In this document: in pieces, positions 1 to 7,064 of the stretch
Layout of the letters: every line of letters begins with the position of its first letter
Position numbering within the stretch: the first letter of the stretch is position 1
Assembly: GCA_934446135.1 (NCBI GenBank)
Contig: CAKSDT010000036.1
Location: 1-15,463, forward strand
Length of the DNA stretch: 15,463 nucleotides
Origin: an uncultured Clostridia bacterium
Lineage (GTDB): Bacteria; Bacillota; Clostridia; RGIG6154
Reading direction: 5' to 3'
Position numbers and translations under genes: made by a program
Notes under the pieces: model-generated
What the model saw: the letters and a program-made list of their open reading frames with translations, nothing else
What the model was told of the DNA's origin: nothing
The model's database searches: none

Positions 1-526
1 GTTTTATGTAAGCACCAAGGTTTGTAACCGTTGTTTCCGGTGATTCGCCGCAAACTCTGTAAGGATAATGAAAATCCCAAAGAGCAGCAACAAAATCACT
101 TGAAAAAACAGATAAAAGTTCTCTTAATTTGGATGTATCCGAATACTGACCAACTGTTTCAACCAAAAGTACAATCCCACACTTTTCGGCATCCGGCAAA
201 ACCGCTTTTATGAATTCTTCCGAATTTGAAGTACCCGAAAATTTGAGTCTGATGTAAGGCACTTTAAGCATTTCGGCAGTATTTAAACATTTTTTAAATT
301 CGTCAAATGCTTTGTTCAGATCTTGCGTAATATCTGTCACCATATCGATACACGGAACAAAAATATCTTTTTCTTTAAGTTTATGATATGTGGATTTTAT
401 ATCGCTGTCGCTTAAATTTCTTACATCATGTATTTCTATTCCTGAAAATTTGTATTCACATGCAATATTAACAAAAGCATTTAAGGAAAGACTGTCCCAT
501 CTGTTAGTTGAAAATGATAAGTTCAT
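1..526 (-). CDS. Sugar phosphate isomerase/epimerase-like TIM-barrel protein (3' end outside window)
   Basis: The reading frame starts at ATG 524-526 behind a strong ribosome binding site (GAGGAGGAG, 6 nt upstream) and stays open to the window edge, giving 175 residues. It begins MNLSFSTNRW and has GIEIHDV at 29-35, the usual first strand of the xylose-isomerase-like (AP endonuclease 2) TIM barrel. Candidate metal ligands are Glu123 (LLVETVG), Asp151 and His153 (WDFHYP). Members isomerise or epimerise sugars and polyols or act on related hydroxy acids; the substrate cannot be read from sequence. The start overlaps the ancestral stop of the upstream isopropylmalate-synthase-like frame in an ATGA, so the two were probably translationally coupled. 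The premature TGA in that neighbour (613-615) may lower its translation. The family call is firm, the specific function unknown. Confidence 0.85.
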   Translation of the reverse strand, partial: MNLSFSTNRWDSLSLNAFVNIACEYKFSGIEIHDVRNLSDSDIKSTYHKLKEKDIFVPCIDMVTDITQDLNKAFDEFKKCLNTAEMLKVPYIRLKFSGTSNSEEFIKAVLPDAEKCGIVLLVETVGQYSDTSKLRELLSVFSSDFVAALWDFHYPYRVCGESPETTVTNLGAYIK

Positions 527-615
527 TTATTCTCCTCCTCAAAACAAATTTTGTTAAGTGCATTTATATAAGCATTTATACTTGCACCTATAACATCTGT
601 TGATATTCCCTTTCA
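523..615 (-). other. In-frame TGA and intact downstream C-terminal tail of the isopropylmalate synthase-like gene
   Basis: Reading through the TGA at 613-615 in the same frame gives 29 further codons (KGISTDVIGASINAY, then INALNKICFEEENK) and a TGA stop at 523-525. This is the expected end of a LeuA regulatory domain (typically GkGvstDiieASakAYinalN). The TGA sits where the family has glycine, so one GGA to TGA change explains it. The tail's own stop overlaps the next gene's start (ATGA), like the other junction of this operon. It is a recent nonsense mutation, a sequencing error or, less likely, a read-through site. Confidence 0.9.
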
Positions 616-1929
616 CGAATAGCATTTGCCGTCCGAAATAAGTTTGACAAAACCCGATCCCATTGCTTCTCTTCCCTCAGTCACTGCTTGAATCTGAAAT
701 TCGTCAAGTTCAAAATGATGTCCGGTAATTTGCTCTATTGCAAGGAAAGCAGCATCTATAGGTCCGTCACCAACACATACGCCCTGCATTATTTCACTGC
801 CTTTGTCAAGCACTACATGGGCGGTAGGAGTTATAATATTGCCATTGTTGATAACATAACTTTTAAGTTTGTATGTCGGCACTACCTGCATTGCAGAACT
901 TGCTATAATAGCCTCTAATTCTTTTACGCCTATGTCTTTATTTCCGGCAATTCTCTGTACCTCTTCATACACACGGCTTACATCTTCTTCATTGAGATCA
1001 TATCCGAGTTTAACGGCCGCATTCTTCACTGTCGAAATGCTGTCTTCCGATGTGATTGTGATTTTTTCTGTAATTTCTTTATTTGTTCCGCCGTCAAAAG
1101 GTGATGTATTATTTCTGTTTGAAAGCATAAGTTTTATCTTCTTAATTGAATCATCCAAAACCGACATATTAATTTTTGTATCCGCTCCCAAAGCATTTCC
1201 CTTTTCTTTAAGAATATGACAGACATTACTGAGCGAAGGGCAGTTTCCGTCAAGAACTGACGATTTAATCCCGCATATTTTATTTTCTATACAGGATATT
1301 GCACAAGCAGAAGCCATACCCAAGGCATCTGAACATTCAACAGATAAATTGAGTTTTTCAAGTTCGGGAACTTTTAATTTTAAATTCGTAACAAAATCAG
1401 AAAATTCTGACGGAAGCATTGTGCCTGCGGAATCACAAAGTGTTATCATTTCGGGTTTTACACTTACCGCAAAATTTAATACATCAACAAGAAAATCCTT
1501 TTCCGCCCTCGTTGCATCTTTAAGAGAAATCTCAATATTATCCGTAAGTTCCTTTGCTTTATTTACAACTGATTTTAATTTTTCTATAAGTTTATTAGGT
1601 TTAAGGTGAAGTACATATTCCATTTGAACTGTTGAAACAGGAAGCATTATATGTATTCTCTTGTTTTTTGCCTCTTTAATCGCGTCAAAAGTCTGAACAA
1701 CCGAATTTTCATCAAGTTCTGCAACACAAGAAAGTGTACTGTTTTTAATTGTAGGTGCAACAGAATGCAGAAACAATATGTCTGTTTTCCCGTTTTTTAT
1801 AGGTGCAACTTCTATTACATCAACATTAAGTCTGTCAAGATATTTTACAACCTCTATTTTTTCTTTGAAACTAAGGGCAAAATCATCGTCCCCCCTTAAT
1901 GTAATATCCGAAATCACAATATTGTTCAT
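613..1929 (-). CDS. 2-isopropylmalate synthase-like (HMGL-like) protein, divergent active site, prematurely stopped
   Basis: 438 residues. The N-terminal part resembles the HMGL-like TIM barrel: DITLR at 8-12 matches the DTTLRDGEQ motif, ISLKDATR at 134-141 matches the conserved SAEDATR segment, and CDSAGTMLP at 165-173 matches the PDTVGY segment. From about 340 it has a LeuA-type regulatory domain. Key residues are changed: Gly13 follows Arg12 where the family has the metal-ligand Asp, and E198-C199-S200 replaces the metal-binding H-x-H of HCHND. The GERAGN motif is also unrecognisable (LDGNCPSLSN at 226-235). Ordinary acetyl-CoA/2-oxoacid condensation with a bound divalent metal therefore looks unlikely. 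Divergent LeuA-like proteins with CSD-type motifs exist in other Clostridia as far as I recall, so this may be a family with another function. The start ATG overlaps the amidohydrolase stop (ATGA). The frame ends at a TGA that interrupts the conserved C-terminus. Confidence 0.85.
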   Translation of the reverse strand: MNNIVISDITLRGDDDFALSFKEKIEVVKYLDRLNVDVIEVAPIKNGKTDILFLHSVAPTIKNSTLSCVAELDENSVVQTFDAIKEAKNKRIHIMLPVSTVQMEYVLHLKPNKLIEKLKSVVNKAKELTDNIEISLKDATRAEKDFLVDVLNFAVSVKPEMITLCDSAGTMLPSEFSDFVTNLKLKVPELEKLNLSVECSDALGMASACAISCIENKICGIKSSVLDGNCPSLSNVCHILKEKGNALGADTKINMSVLDDSIKKIKLMLSNRNNTSPFDGGTNKEITEKITITSEDSISTVKNAAVKLGYDLNEEDVSRVYEEVQRIAGNKDIGVKELEAIIASSAMQVVPTYKLKSYVINNGNIITPTAHVVLDKGSEIMQGVCVGDGPIDAAFLAIEQITGHHFELDEFQIQAVTEGREAMGSGFVKLISDGKCYS

Positions 1930-2720
1930 TTTATCACCTCATCAAGATTTAAAAGTCTTTTTGCATTATCGCATAAAATAAGTTCATTTTGTCTGTCACT
2001 TAATTTTAGGTTAAGAAAATTGTCAAGTTCCGTTTCCGGATTCCACATAGGAAAATCAGAACCAAACAAAACTCTTTCAGCACCGTATATATTTATAAGC
2101 TCTTTTGCACGGGCAAGTCCAATCATTGCAAAAGAACTTGATGTATCAACATAACAGTTTTCATTTTTAAGATACTCAAGTGCCAAATCGTATACTGACC
2201 ATCCGCCAAAATGTGCTGCAATAACTTTTAGTTTTGGAAAGTTTTTAAGTATAGTACACACTCTTTTGGGATGCGAATAATCATATCTGTAATCCCCGCA
2301 ATGTATTAGTATAGGCTTTTCGACTTCTTGAAGATAGTCGTAAAGTTCAAACATTTCCCTGTCATCCATATTAAACTTCTGCGTATCGGGATGTATTTTT
2401 ATACCTCTAAGTCCCTCCGAAAAAATTCTTTCAGACTCCCCGACCTTGTCTTTATAATTTTTATGTATAGTTGCGAACCCCAAAAGTTCATTGTGTTCGG
2501 CACATTCCGAAATAATAAAATTATTTATAGGTTCTACATGTTTTTCATCCACCGCAACCGAATGAACCAAAAATTTTGTTATCCTTCTTTTTCCCGTAAG
2601 CAGTGTTTCCGAAGTACCCGAGCCGGTCATTTTTAAATTATAGAACTCGCCTATACTCGACACTGCCCGCTCTGAGATTTTTTTTGGGTAGATATGTGTG
2701 TGAAAGTCTATTATGTCCAT
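1926..2720 (-). CDS. Amidohydrolase (Amidohydro_2 / ACMSD-like metal-dependent hydrolase)
   Basis: 264 residues, starting at ATG 2718-2720 behind AGGAGG. It has the amidohydrolase pattern: HTH metal motif at His7/His9, GIKIHP (106-111), LIHCGD (138-143, His140), AAHFGGW (168-174, His170) and GSDFPMW (220-226, Asp222). These match the metal-binding and catalytic positions of the Amidohydro_2 family, which includes decarboxylases such as ACMSD and C-O or C-N hydrolases. All expected ligands are present, so it is probably active. The substrate is unknown. Its stop overlaps the start of the isopropylmalate-synthase-like gene by ATGA, so the three leftmost genes form one coupled unit. A weak hairpin lies just upstream between it and the small membrane-protein ORF. 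Confidence 0.9.
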   Translation of the reverse strand: MDIIDFHTHIYPKKISERAVSSIGEFYNLKMTGSGTSETLLTGKRRITKFLVHSVAVDEKHVEPINNFIISECAEHNELLGFATIHKNYKDKVGESERIFSEGLRGIKIHPDTQKFNMDDREMFELYDYLQEVEKPILIHCGDYRYDYSHPKRVCTILKNFPKLKVIAAHFGGWSVYDLALEYLKNENCYVDTSSSFAMIGLARAKELINIYGAERVLFGSDFPMWNPETELDNFLNLKLSDRQNELILCDNAKRLLNLDEVIK

Positions 2721-2734
2721 TTAAAAACCTCCTA

Positions 2735-2772
2735 TAATTTAAAATAACGGCTTTGCATAAGCAAAACCGTTA
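2735..2772 (-). terminator. Hairpin with weak U-tract before the amidohydrolase gene
   Basis: Positions 2745-2756 and 2761-2772 form a 12-bp stem (one G-U wobble) around a 4-nt loop. In the transcribed direction it is followed by ATTTTAAATT. It lies between the small ORF and the amidohydrolase ribosome binding site. The interrupted T-run suggests a leaky terminator that could let some transcripts into the three-gene operon. Confidence 0.55.
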
Positions 2773-2792
2773 ACATTTCAGTTAAAAATATA

Positions 2793-3020
2793 TTAATATT
2801 TTATCGGTTTTAACTTATGTCTTAATTTGAAAACACTCATAATCACGATTAGCATAATAAAGTTTAGCACGCTAACAATATTTGATATGACGAGAATAAA
2901 AATAAACGCTGCAATTATTGCAGCGTTTACAATATCAGCATTCTGTGAGCAAGAGAAACAAGATGCAGCAGAAGTTGCACCGAAAGAATTTTCTAATGTT
3001 TTGTCAGCATAAAAATTCAT
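2793..3020 (-). CDS. Small hydrophobic membrane protein of unknown function
   Basis: 75 residues from ATG 3018-3020, chosen because AGGAGG lies 8 nt upstream; longer in-frame starts would lie upstream of the predicted transcription start. The polar N-terminal third carries a Ser/Cys-rich patch (SAASCFSCS, about 18-26). The rest is very hydrophobic from about residue 33 to 65, enough for one or two membrane helices, with a basic tail (KLRHKLKPIKY). I do not recognise the family. It has its own near-perfect promoter. A perfect terminator-like hairpin (2903-2929) lies within the frame, encoding NAAIIAAF, so full-length expression may be conditional. The alternative is that the transcript acts as a short RNA and the ORF is incidental; the strong ribosome binding site and membrane-protein-like composition argue for a real protein. 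Confidence 0.65.
   Translation of the reverse strand: MNFYADKTLENSFGATSAASCFSCSQNADIVNAAIIAAFIFILVISNIVSVLNFIMLIVIMSVFKLRHKLKPIKY
2891..2929 (-). terminator. Perfect intrinsic-terminator-like hairpin inside the small ORF
   Basis: TAAACGCTGCAA at 2903-2914 is the exact reverse complement of 2918-2929, with a 3-nt loop. In the transcribed (minus) direction the 12-bp stem is followed at once by TTTTTATTCTCG. This is textbook intrinsic terminator structure, about 150 nt after the predicted transcription start, yet it lies inside an open reading frame. Confidence 0.7.
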
Positions 3021-3054
3021 TTCATTTCCCTCCTCAAAACTTAATTTTAACGAA

Positions 3055-3083
3055 ATTATAGCACAACAAACTAATTTTGTCAA
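3055..3083 (-). promoter_or_regulatory. Consensus sigma-A promoter with extended -10
   Basis: On the minus strand: TTGACA (3078-3083), a 17-bp spacer (3061-3077), then TATAAT (3055-3060) preceded by TGC, an extended -10. All twelve consensus bases match at the ideal spacing. The predicted start is near 3048, about 28 nt upstream of the small ORF's ATG. It is the strongest promoter in the window. Confidence 0.9.
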
Positions 3084-3086
3084 CAT

Positions 3087-4412
3087 CTATTTACAAAATT
3101 CGCTATCAAACTGCTTATAGAGTGCATTGATGATTTTTACATAATCTTTTTCATCAACCCCTATAATAATGCTGAGTTCAAACGATCCCTGGTCAATAAG
3201 TTTTATATTCACACCTGCATTTGCAGCAGCTGTAAAAACTTTTGCCGCAGTTCCCTTTTCCTTTATCATGCCCCTACCGACTACAGCAATAAGGGCAATT
3301 CCGTCTTCAACGGAAACGCTATCTGCATCAACAGTTCTTATTATCTTATCGATTATTTCTTCTTTTATATCCTTAATTGACTCTGTGGAAACAATTACCC
3401 CCATACTGTCAATTCCTGAAGTCAAATGTTCAAAAGATATACCGTATTCTTCAAGAATCTGTAAAACTTTTCTTCCTATGCCTATTTCGTTGTTCATCAT
3501 ATCTTTCTCAACCAATATGGATGAAAAACCGACTTTTCCTGCAATACCTGTAATATTACCTGATTTGATATTTTCAAGCGGTTCTGCCGATATAATTGTA
3601 CCTTTATGTTCAGGAAAATTCGTGTTTTTTATATTTATCGGTATACCGGCTTCGCTTACGGGAAAAACTGCATCCTCATGCAAAACCACGGCCCCCATAT
3701 ATGAAAGTTCTCTGAGTTCCCGATAGGTAACTGACGGTATAACTTTAGGATTATCAACAATTGCAGGATCTGCCATAAGCATTCCTGAAACATCTGTCCA
3801 ATTCTCATATACATCTGCATTAACTGCCCTTGCTATAATAGAGCCTGTTATGTCTGATCCGCCTCTTGAAAATGTTTTCACAGTATTATCGGGATTGCTC
3901 CCAAAGAAGCCGGGAATAACGCACCCCTGTTTTTCAGGCAAAATGTTTCTCAGAACATTGTATGTCTTTTTAGAATCGAATTTTCCGAAATTATCAAAAA
4001 ACACTGTTTCTGCCGCATCAACAAATTCAAATTCCGTATATACTGAAAAAATTATTGCATTTAAATATTCTCCGCGGCTTGCAGCATAATCGGGGGTAGT
4101 GCTTATTTTTATATTTTTTTCTATTTCATTAAACTCTCTTTCAAGATTTACCTTTATTCCCAAATCGTCTATAATAGAATAAAACCTGGATTTAACGGCC
4201 GAAAAAACAGAGTCGAATTTTTCACTGTTTCTGTTATCATACAAACTGTATAAAAGGTCAGTAACTTTGATATCACCGGAAAATCTCTTGCCCGGAGCCG
4301 AAACTACTATATATTTTCTTCCGGCATCTGCTTTTATAATATTGGCAGCCTTTTTCATCTGATTTGCGTCTGCCAAAGAACTTCCGCCGAATTTAACAAC
4401 CTTTAAACTCAT
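3087..4412 (-). CDS. Aspartate kinase (monofunctional, two ACT domains)
   Basis: 441 residues. It phosphorylates L-aspartate with ATP in the first step of the lysine, threonine, methionine and diaminopimelate pathway. The N-terminal kinase domain shows KFGGSS (7-12), RGEYLNA (113-119), SRGGSD (182-187) and WTDVSG (205-210). From about 288 come two ACT regulatory domains (GKVGFSSILVE, then IALIAVVGRGM) with the linking segment FEHLTSGIDS (327-336). The length and two C-terminal ACT domains fit a monofunctional, feedback-regulated aspartokinase; which amino acid inhibits it cannot be told. The start at ATG 4410-4412 follows AGAGGTGAT. It has its own promoter and a leader of about 120 nt. No homoserine dehydrogenase domain is fused. 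Confidence 0.95.
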   Translation of the reverse strand: MSLKVVKFGGSSLADANQMKKAANIIKADAGRKYIVVSAPGKRFSGDIKVTDLLYSLYDNRNSEKFDSVFSAVKSRFYSIIDDLGIKVNLEREFNEIEKNIKISTTPDYAASRGEYLNAIIFSVYTEFEFVDAAETVFFDNFGKFDSKKTYNVLRNILPEKQGCVIPGFFGSNPDNTVKTFSRGGSDITGSIIARAVNADVYENWTDVSGMLMADPAIVDNPKVIPSVTYRELRELSYMGAVVLHEDAVFPVSEAGIPINIKNTNFPEHKGTIISAEPLENIKSGNITGIAGKVGFSSILVEKDMMNNEIGIGRKVLQILEEYGISFEHLTSGIDSMGVIVSTESIKDIKEEIIDKIIRTVDADSVSVEDGIALIAVVGRGMIKEKGTAAKVFTAAANAGVNIKLIDQGSFELSIIIGVDEKDYVKIINALYKQFDSEFCK

Positions 4413-4536
4413 TTTATCACCTCTTGCCTCACTAACAGTTTATGCCTTGCCTTATCATAAGTTCAAACAAAACTTCCCTGTCTTTGAGGCTTAGAAAACA
4501 AAAGGAACCCTAAATAAACACAGCAGTTTCATTATC
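4413..4536 (-). promoter_or_regulatory. Aspartokinase 5' leader (about 120 nt)
   Basis: This untranslated leader lies between the predicted transcription start (about 4536) and the aspartokinase ATG. Minus-strand GCCTCA (4485-4490) is complementary to TGAGGC (4426-4431), which lies just upstream of the ribosome binding site, so a long-range pairing could form. I see no match to the lysine riboswitch core. A 13-codon mini-ORF (4491-4532) begins almost at the transcription start without room for a ribosome binding site. Confidence 0.4.
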
Positions 4537-4542
4537 CTTATA

Positions 4543-4571
4543 AAAATATCATATTTCGATGATTTTGTCAA
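4543..4571 (-). promoter_or_regulatory. Sigma-A promoter for the aspartokinase gene
   Basis: Minus strand: TTGACA (4566-4571), a 17-bp spacer, then TATTTT (4543-4548) preceded by TGA, an extended -10 element. The -35 box directly follows the T-tract of the upstream terminator, a compact terminator-promoter junction separating the surface locus from aspartokinase. Confidence 0.75.
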
Positions 4572-4607
4572 ATAAAATTGTCCCCGCAACGGTTCCGTTG
4601 CAGGGAC
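4571..4607 (-). terminator. Intrinsic terminator closing the surface/peptide locus
   Basis: GTCCCTGCAACGG and CCGTTGCGGGGAC (minus strand, 4580-4607) form a GC-rich stem of about 12 bp with one G-U wobble and a tight AA-centred loop. It is followed by AATTTTATT and lies just after the Wzz-like gene's stop. This is a convincing rho-independent terminator for the operon to its right. Confidence 0.88.
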
Positions 4608-4622
4608 GCTATATAAATAAAA

Positions 4623-5414
4623 CTATTTTTTTGACTTGGTCCTGGTTTTCGTCGCGTAAGCCTGTGAATAATGATTTCCCATAGACTGAGTATCTGTTAT
4701 ACACGGTATTTCACCCAAAACAGGAATATTATATTTTTCTGATATAATGTCAAGGTTTTTGATAGTATCATCAAACAATTCAAGAAATACTGCCAATGCC
4801 GTTCCTATCACAAAAGCAATAATTACAGCAAAAAATGTGTTTTTCTTCTTGCTTGGATATGACGGAAATTTAGGTATAACAGGGTGATCTATAATTTTTA
4901 CCCTGCCGCCTGTTATTACTCTCGAAATTTCTGCCTGAGAACAATTTAATACAGTTTCAACCAAAGTTGCAGCGTCTTTCGGTACAGGTCCCATCGCATT
5001 TACCTGTATAATAAGTGTTTCATCTTTATTAGAGAACGATACCATTTTTTGTGCCTTTGTAGGTTCAATATCAAGTCCTGATTCTGAAATAACCTCTTCA
5101 AAAAATGTCTTACTTGAAAGAATTTGCATATATGTTTTTGTAAGTTCTCTTGCCGACATAATATCATTGTAATCTACAGCAGAAACAAAATTATCAGAAC
5201 CGTCAACAGCCTTATCTACTGAAATATATAATGTTCCCGTTGCAGTATAAAGCGGTGTTATACGAAGATCTGTATATACATAGGAGGCTACACCCGCTAT
5301 AATTACCAGAATAAATATCATCCACCATCTTTTTAAAACAGCGTTTACAAGTTCTATCAGATTGATTTCACGGTCTTTACTGAACTCTTTGCTCACTTCA
5401 TTAGTATTATTCAT
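4623..5414 (-). CDS. Wzz/CpsC-like chain-length determinant protein
   Basis: 263 residues from ATG 5412-5414, chosen because GGAGG lies 6 nt upstream; a GTG at 5424-5426 would overlap that site. It has the polysaccharide co-polymerase plan: an N-terminal segment (INLIELVNAVLKRWW), a first transmembrane helix, an extracellular domain of about 140 residues, the proline-rich motif before helix 2 (VIPKFPSYPSKKKN) and a second helix. The tail matches the family hallmark (FDDTIKN...PVLGEIP). In Firmicutes such proteins (CpsC, YveK, TkmA) control polymer length and activate a BY tyrosine kinase. No kinase or glycosyltransferase is encoded nearby, so it is an orphan here or partners a distant system. 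It is the last gene of its operon, 17 nt after the SLH protein. Confidence 0.88.
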   Translation of the reverse strand: MNNTNEVSKEFSKDREINLIELVNAVLKRWWMIFILVIIAGVASYVYTDLRITPLYTATGTLYISVDKAVDGSDNFVSAVDYNDIMSARELTKTYMQILSSKTFFEEVISESGLDIEPTKAQKMVSFSNKDETLIIQVNAMGPVPKDAATLVETVLNCSQAEISRVITGGRVKIIDHPVIPKFPSYPSKKKNTFFAVIIAFVIGTALAVFLELFDDTIKNLDIISEKYNIPVLGEIPCITDTQSMGNHYSQAYATKTRTKSKK

Positions 5415-5431
5415 ATATTCCTCCACAGTTA

Positions 5432-7048
5432 TTACTCACTCCATATAATATCATCAATAATAAATTTATCCACAGTGTCGGAATAAATTGATGAAAAATG
5501 TTTGTTTACTGAAATATCTAATATATATGCTGTATTGGCAGCAGGTACAAAATCACTTCTTACAATATTTCCAATAATTTCAGAAAATTTCAGTACATTA
5601 TCGTTTTTAGCACAATAAACTCTAACCCTGAATGCGGTCTTATTATCAGATACGGAAATCAAAGTAGGATAATACCTTACATAAAACTCAGCACCGTTAT
5701 TATTCATAACTGTTGAGATTTCATTTATTATTTGTTCAAATGCCGCACTATAGTCGCGTGCATACCTATACCCCATAATTAAACTGTCATCATCGGAAAA
5801 GGAACCTGTTTTCAATTTATATACATCTGACGGCAAGTCCGAAAGTGGAATTGCATTTACATACCTGTCCGCATAAAGAAAATCGGAAAGACTTACTTTT
5901 TCGTGCGTAACTTTTCCGTTTGAAATACTTCTCGCTGACGGAAGTAATGTTTCCAACTGAAGAAGCAATACAGAAAGATCAGATTTTGTAATCTCCTCAC
6001 CTTTCATTTTGCCATCAAAAGAGAATATGAGATTATTCTTATTTGCATAAGTTAAAACCATATTCTTTATAAATGTTTCAGGCTTATCTGCATCACCGTA
6101 ATAATCATCTGTATCACCAAGATACGCTGAACCGTCACACGAGAATATATAAGCATATGTCATAATTTCTGCAGCAGACAATCTGTCAGAATTCTCACCT
6201 GCAATCTGCTCTGCATCATCTGTATTACTTCTAATCTTTTCTAAAACAAATTCAGTCGCAGGTGCGTACTTATAGCCATTTGAAGAAGAAAGTGTTAAAT
6301 TATACTGATTCTTTAACATTCTTGCAGCAGCATTCATAATTTCGCCGTTTGTAATTGGCTCGTCTTTTTTGTACGGCATGTCAAATATATCAAGTTTTTC
6401 ATAAATTCCGGACAGTATACTTTCATTCATAACATCAGCAATTTTTTCATTAGATACTGATTTATGGGCAATTGCACGGTTTATAAGACTTGCTGCTTCT
6501 GCTCTTGAGAGAAAATCATTCAATCTTAAACTAATGCCGTCATCACCGTTCATAATGCCTTTTGAATAGGCCCACTTTACAGCATTAATATATTTATCCG
6601 AATTAATTTGATTCAAAACCACACCCGGAATTTTAATTGCCGACATATCACTGCCACTGCCATACTGATCCTGCTGCCACATAAAATACACAGCATCGCA
6701 ACGGGTTATAAACTCATCAGGACGGAACTCGGCACTGTCAACTTTAATTCCGGAATTCAAAATATAATCATATGCCCAGTGTTCCTTAATTACATCCGTG
6801 TATTCACATACATTTCCTTTAACGGTACCGCCTAACATTTTTACAAACTCTGCTCTTGTAACTTTGTTTTCCGGTCTGAAAGTATTGTCAGAATATCCGG
6901 TTACTGTACCATTTTCTATAAGTTTTGAAATATCATTATAAGCCCAATGTTCATTTTTTAGATCACTAAATTCTTTAGCACATACCGAAGTTGAGAAGGC
7001 AAAAAACAATACCAAAACAGTAAAACTTATCATAGAAATTTTCTTCAT
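5432..7048 (-). CDS. Secreted protein with three SLH domains
   Basis: 538 residues from ATG 7046-7048, chosen because AAGGTGG lies 8 nt upstream and the protein then starts with a proper signal peptide (MKKISMISFTVLVLFFAFSTS, VCA/KEF cleavage likely). An ATG at 7079-7081 would overlap the upstream gene and spoil the signal. Three S-layer homology repeats follow: FSDLKNEHWAYNDI to VTRAEFVKML, YTDVIKEHWAYDYI to ITRCDAVYFM, and a divergent YINAVKWAYSKGIMNG to LSRAEAASLINR. SLH triplets bind pyruvylated cell-wall polymer, anchoring the protein at the surface. The C-terminal 300 or so residues match nothing I recognise. Its place between a kinase-like enzyme and a Wzz-like protein suggests a surface role for the locus. 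Confidence 0.9.
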   Translation of the reverse strand: MKKISMISFTVLVLFFAFSTSVCAKEFSDLKNEHWAYNDISKLIENGTVTGYSDNTFRPENKVTRAEFVKMLGGTVKGNVCEYTDVIKEHWAYDYILNSGIKVDSAEFRPDEFITRCDAVYFMWQQDQYGSGSDMSAIKIPGVVLNQINSDKYINAVKWAYSKGIMNGDDGISLRLNDFLSRAEAASLINRAIAHKSVSNEKIADVMNESILSGIYEKLDIFDMPYKKDEPITNGEIMNAAARMLKNQYNLTLSSSNGYKYAPATEFVLEKIRSNTDDAEQIAGENSDRLSAAEIMTYAYIFSCDGSAYLGDTDDYYGDADKPETFIKNMVLTYANKNNLIFSFDGKMKGEEITKSDLSVLLLQLETLLPSARSISNGKVTHEKVSLSDFLYADRYVNAIPLSDLPSDVYKLKTGSFSDDDSLIMGYRYARDYSAAFEQIINEISTVMNNNGAEFYVRYYPTLISVSDNKTAFRVRVYCAKNDNVLKFSEIIGNIVRSDFVPAANTAYILDISVNKHFSSIYSDTVDKFIIDDIIWSE

Positions 7049-7064
7049 ATAATTATCCACCTTA

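Noticed and set aside
613..615. TGA as a selenocysteine codon or a reassigned code
   Set aside because: The family has glycine at this position, no convincing SECIS-like hairpin follows, and TGA ends other genes here (amidohydrolase, lspA, rluD).
869..1219. Plus-strand ORFs opposite the LeuA-like and other genes
   Set aside because: They lack ribosome binding sites and family resemblance, and lie antisense to well-supported genes.
4491..4532. 13-codon mini-ORF (MKLLCLFRVPFVF) in the aspartokinase leader as an attenuator peptide
   Set aside because: It starts about 4 nt after the predicted transcription start, so no ribosome binding site fits, and it is not enriched in Lys, Thr or Met.
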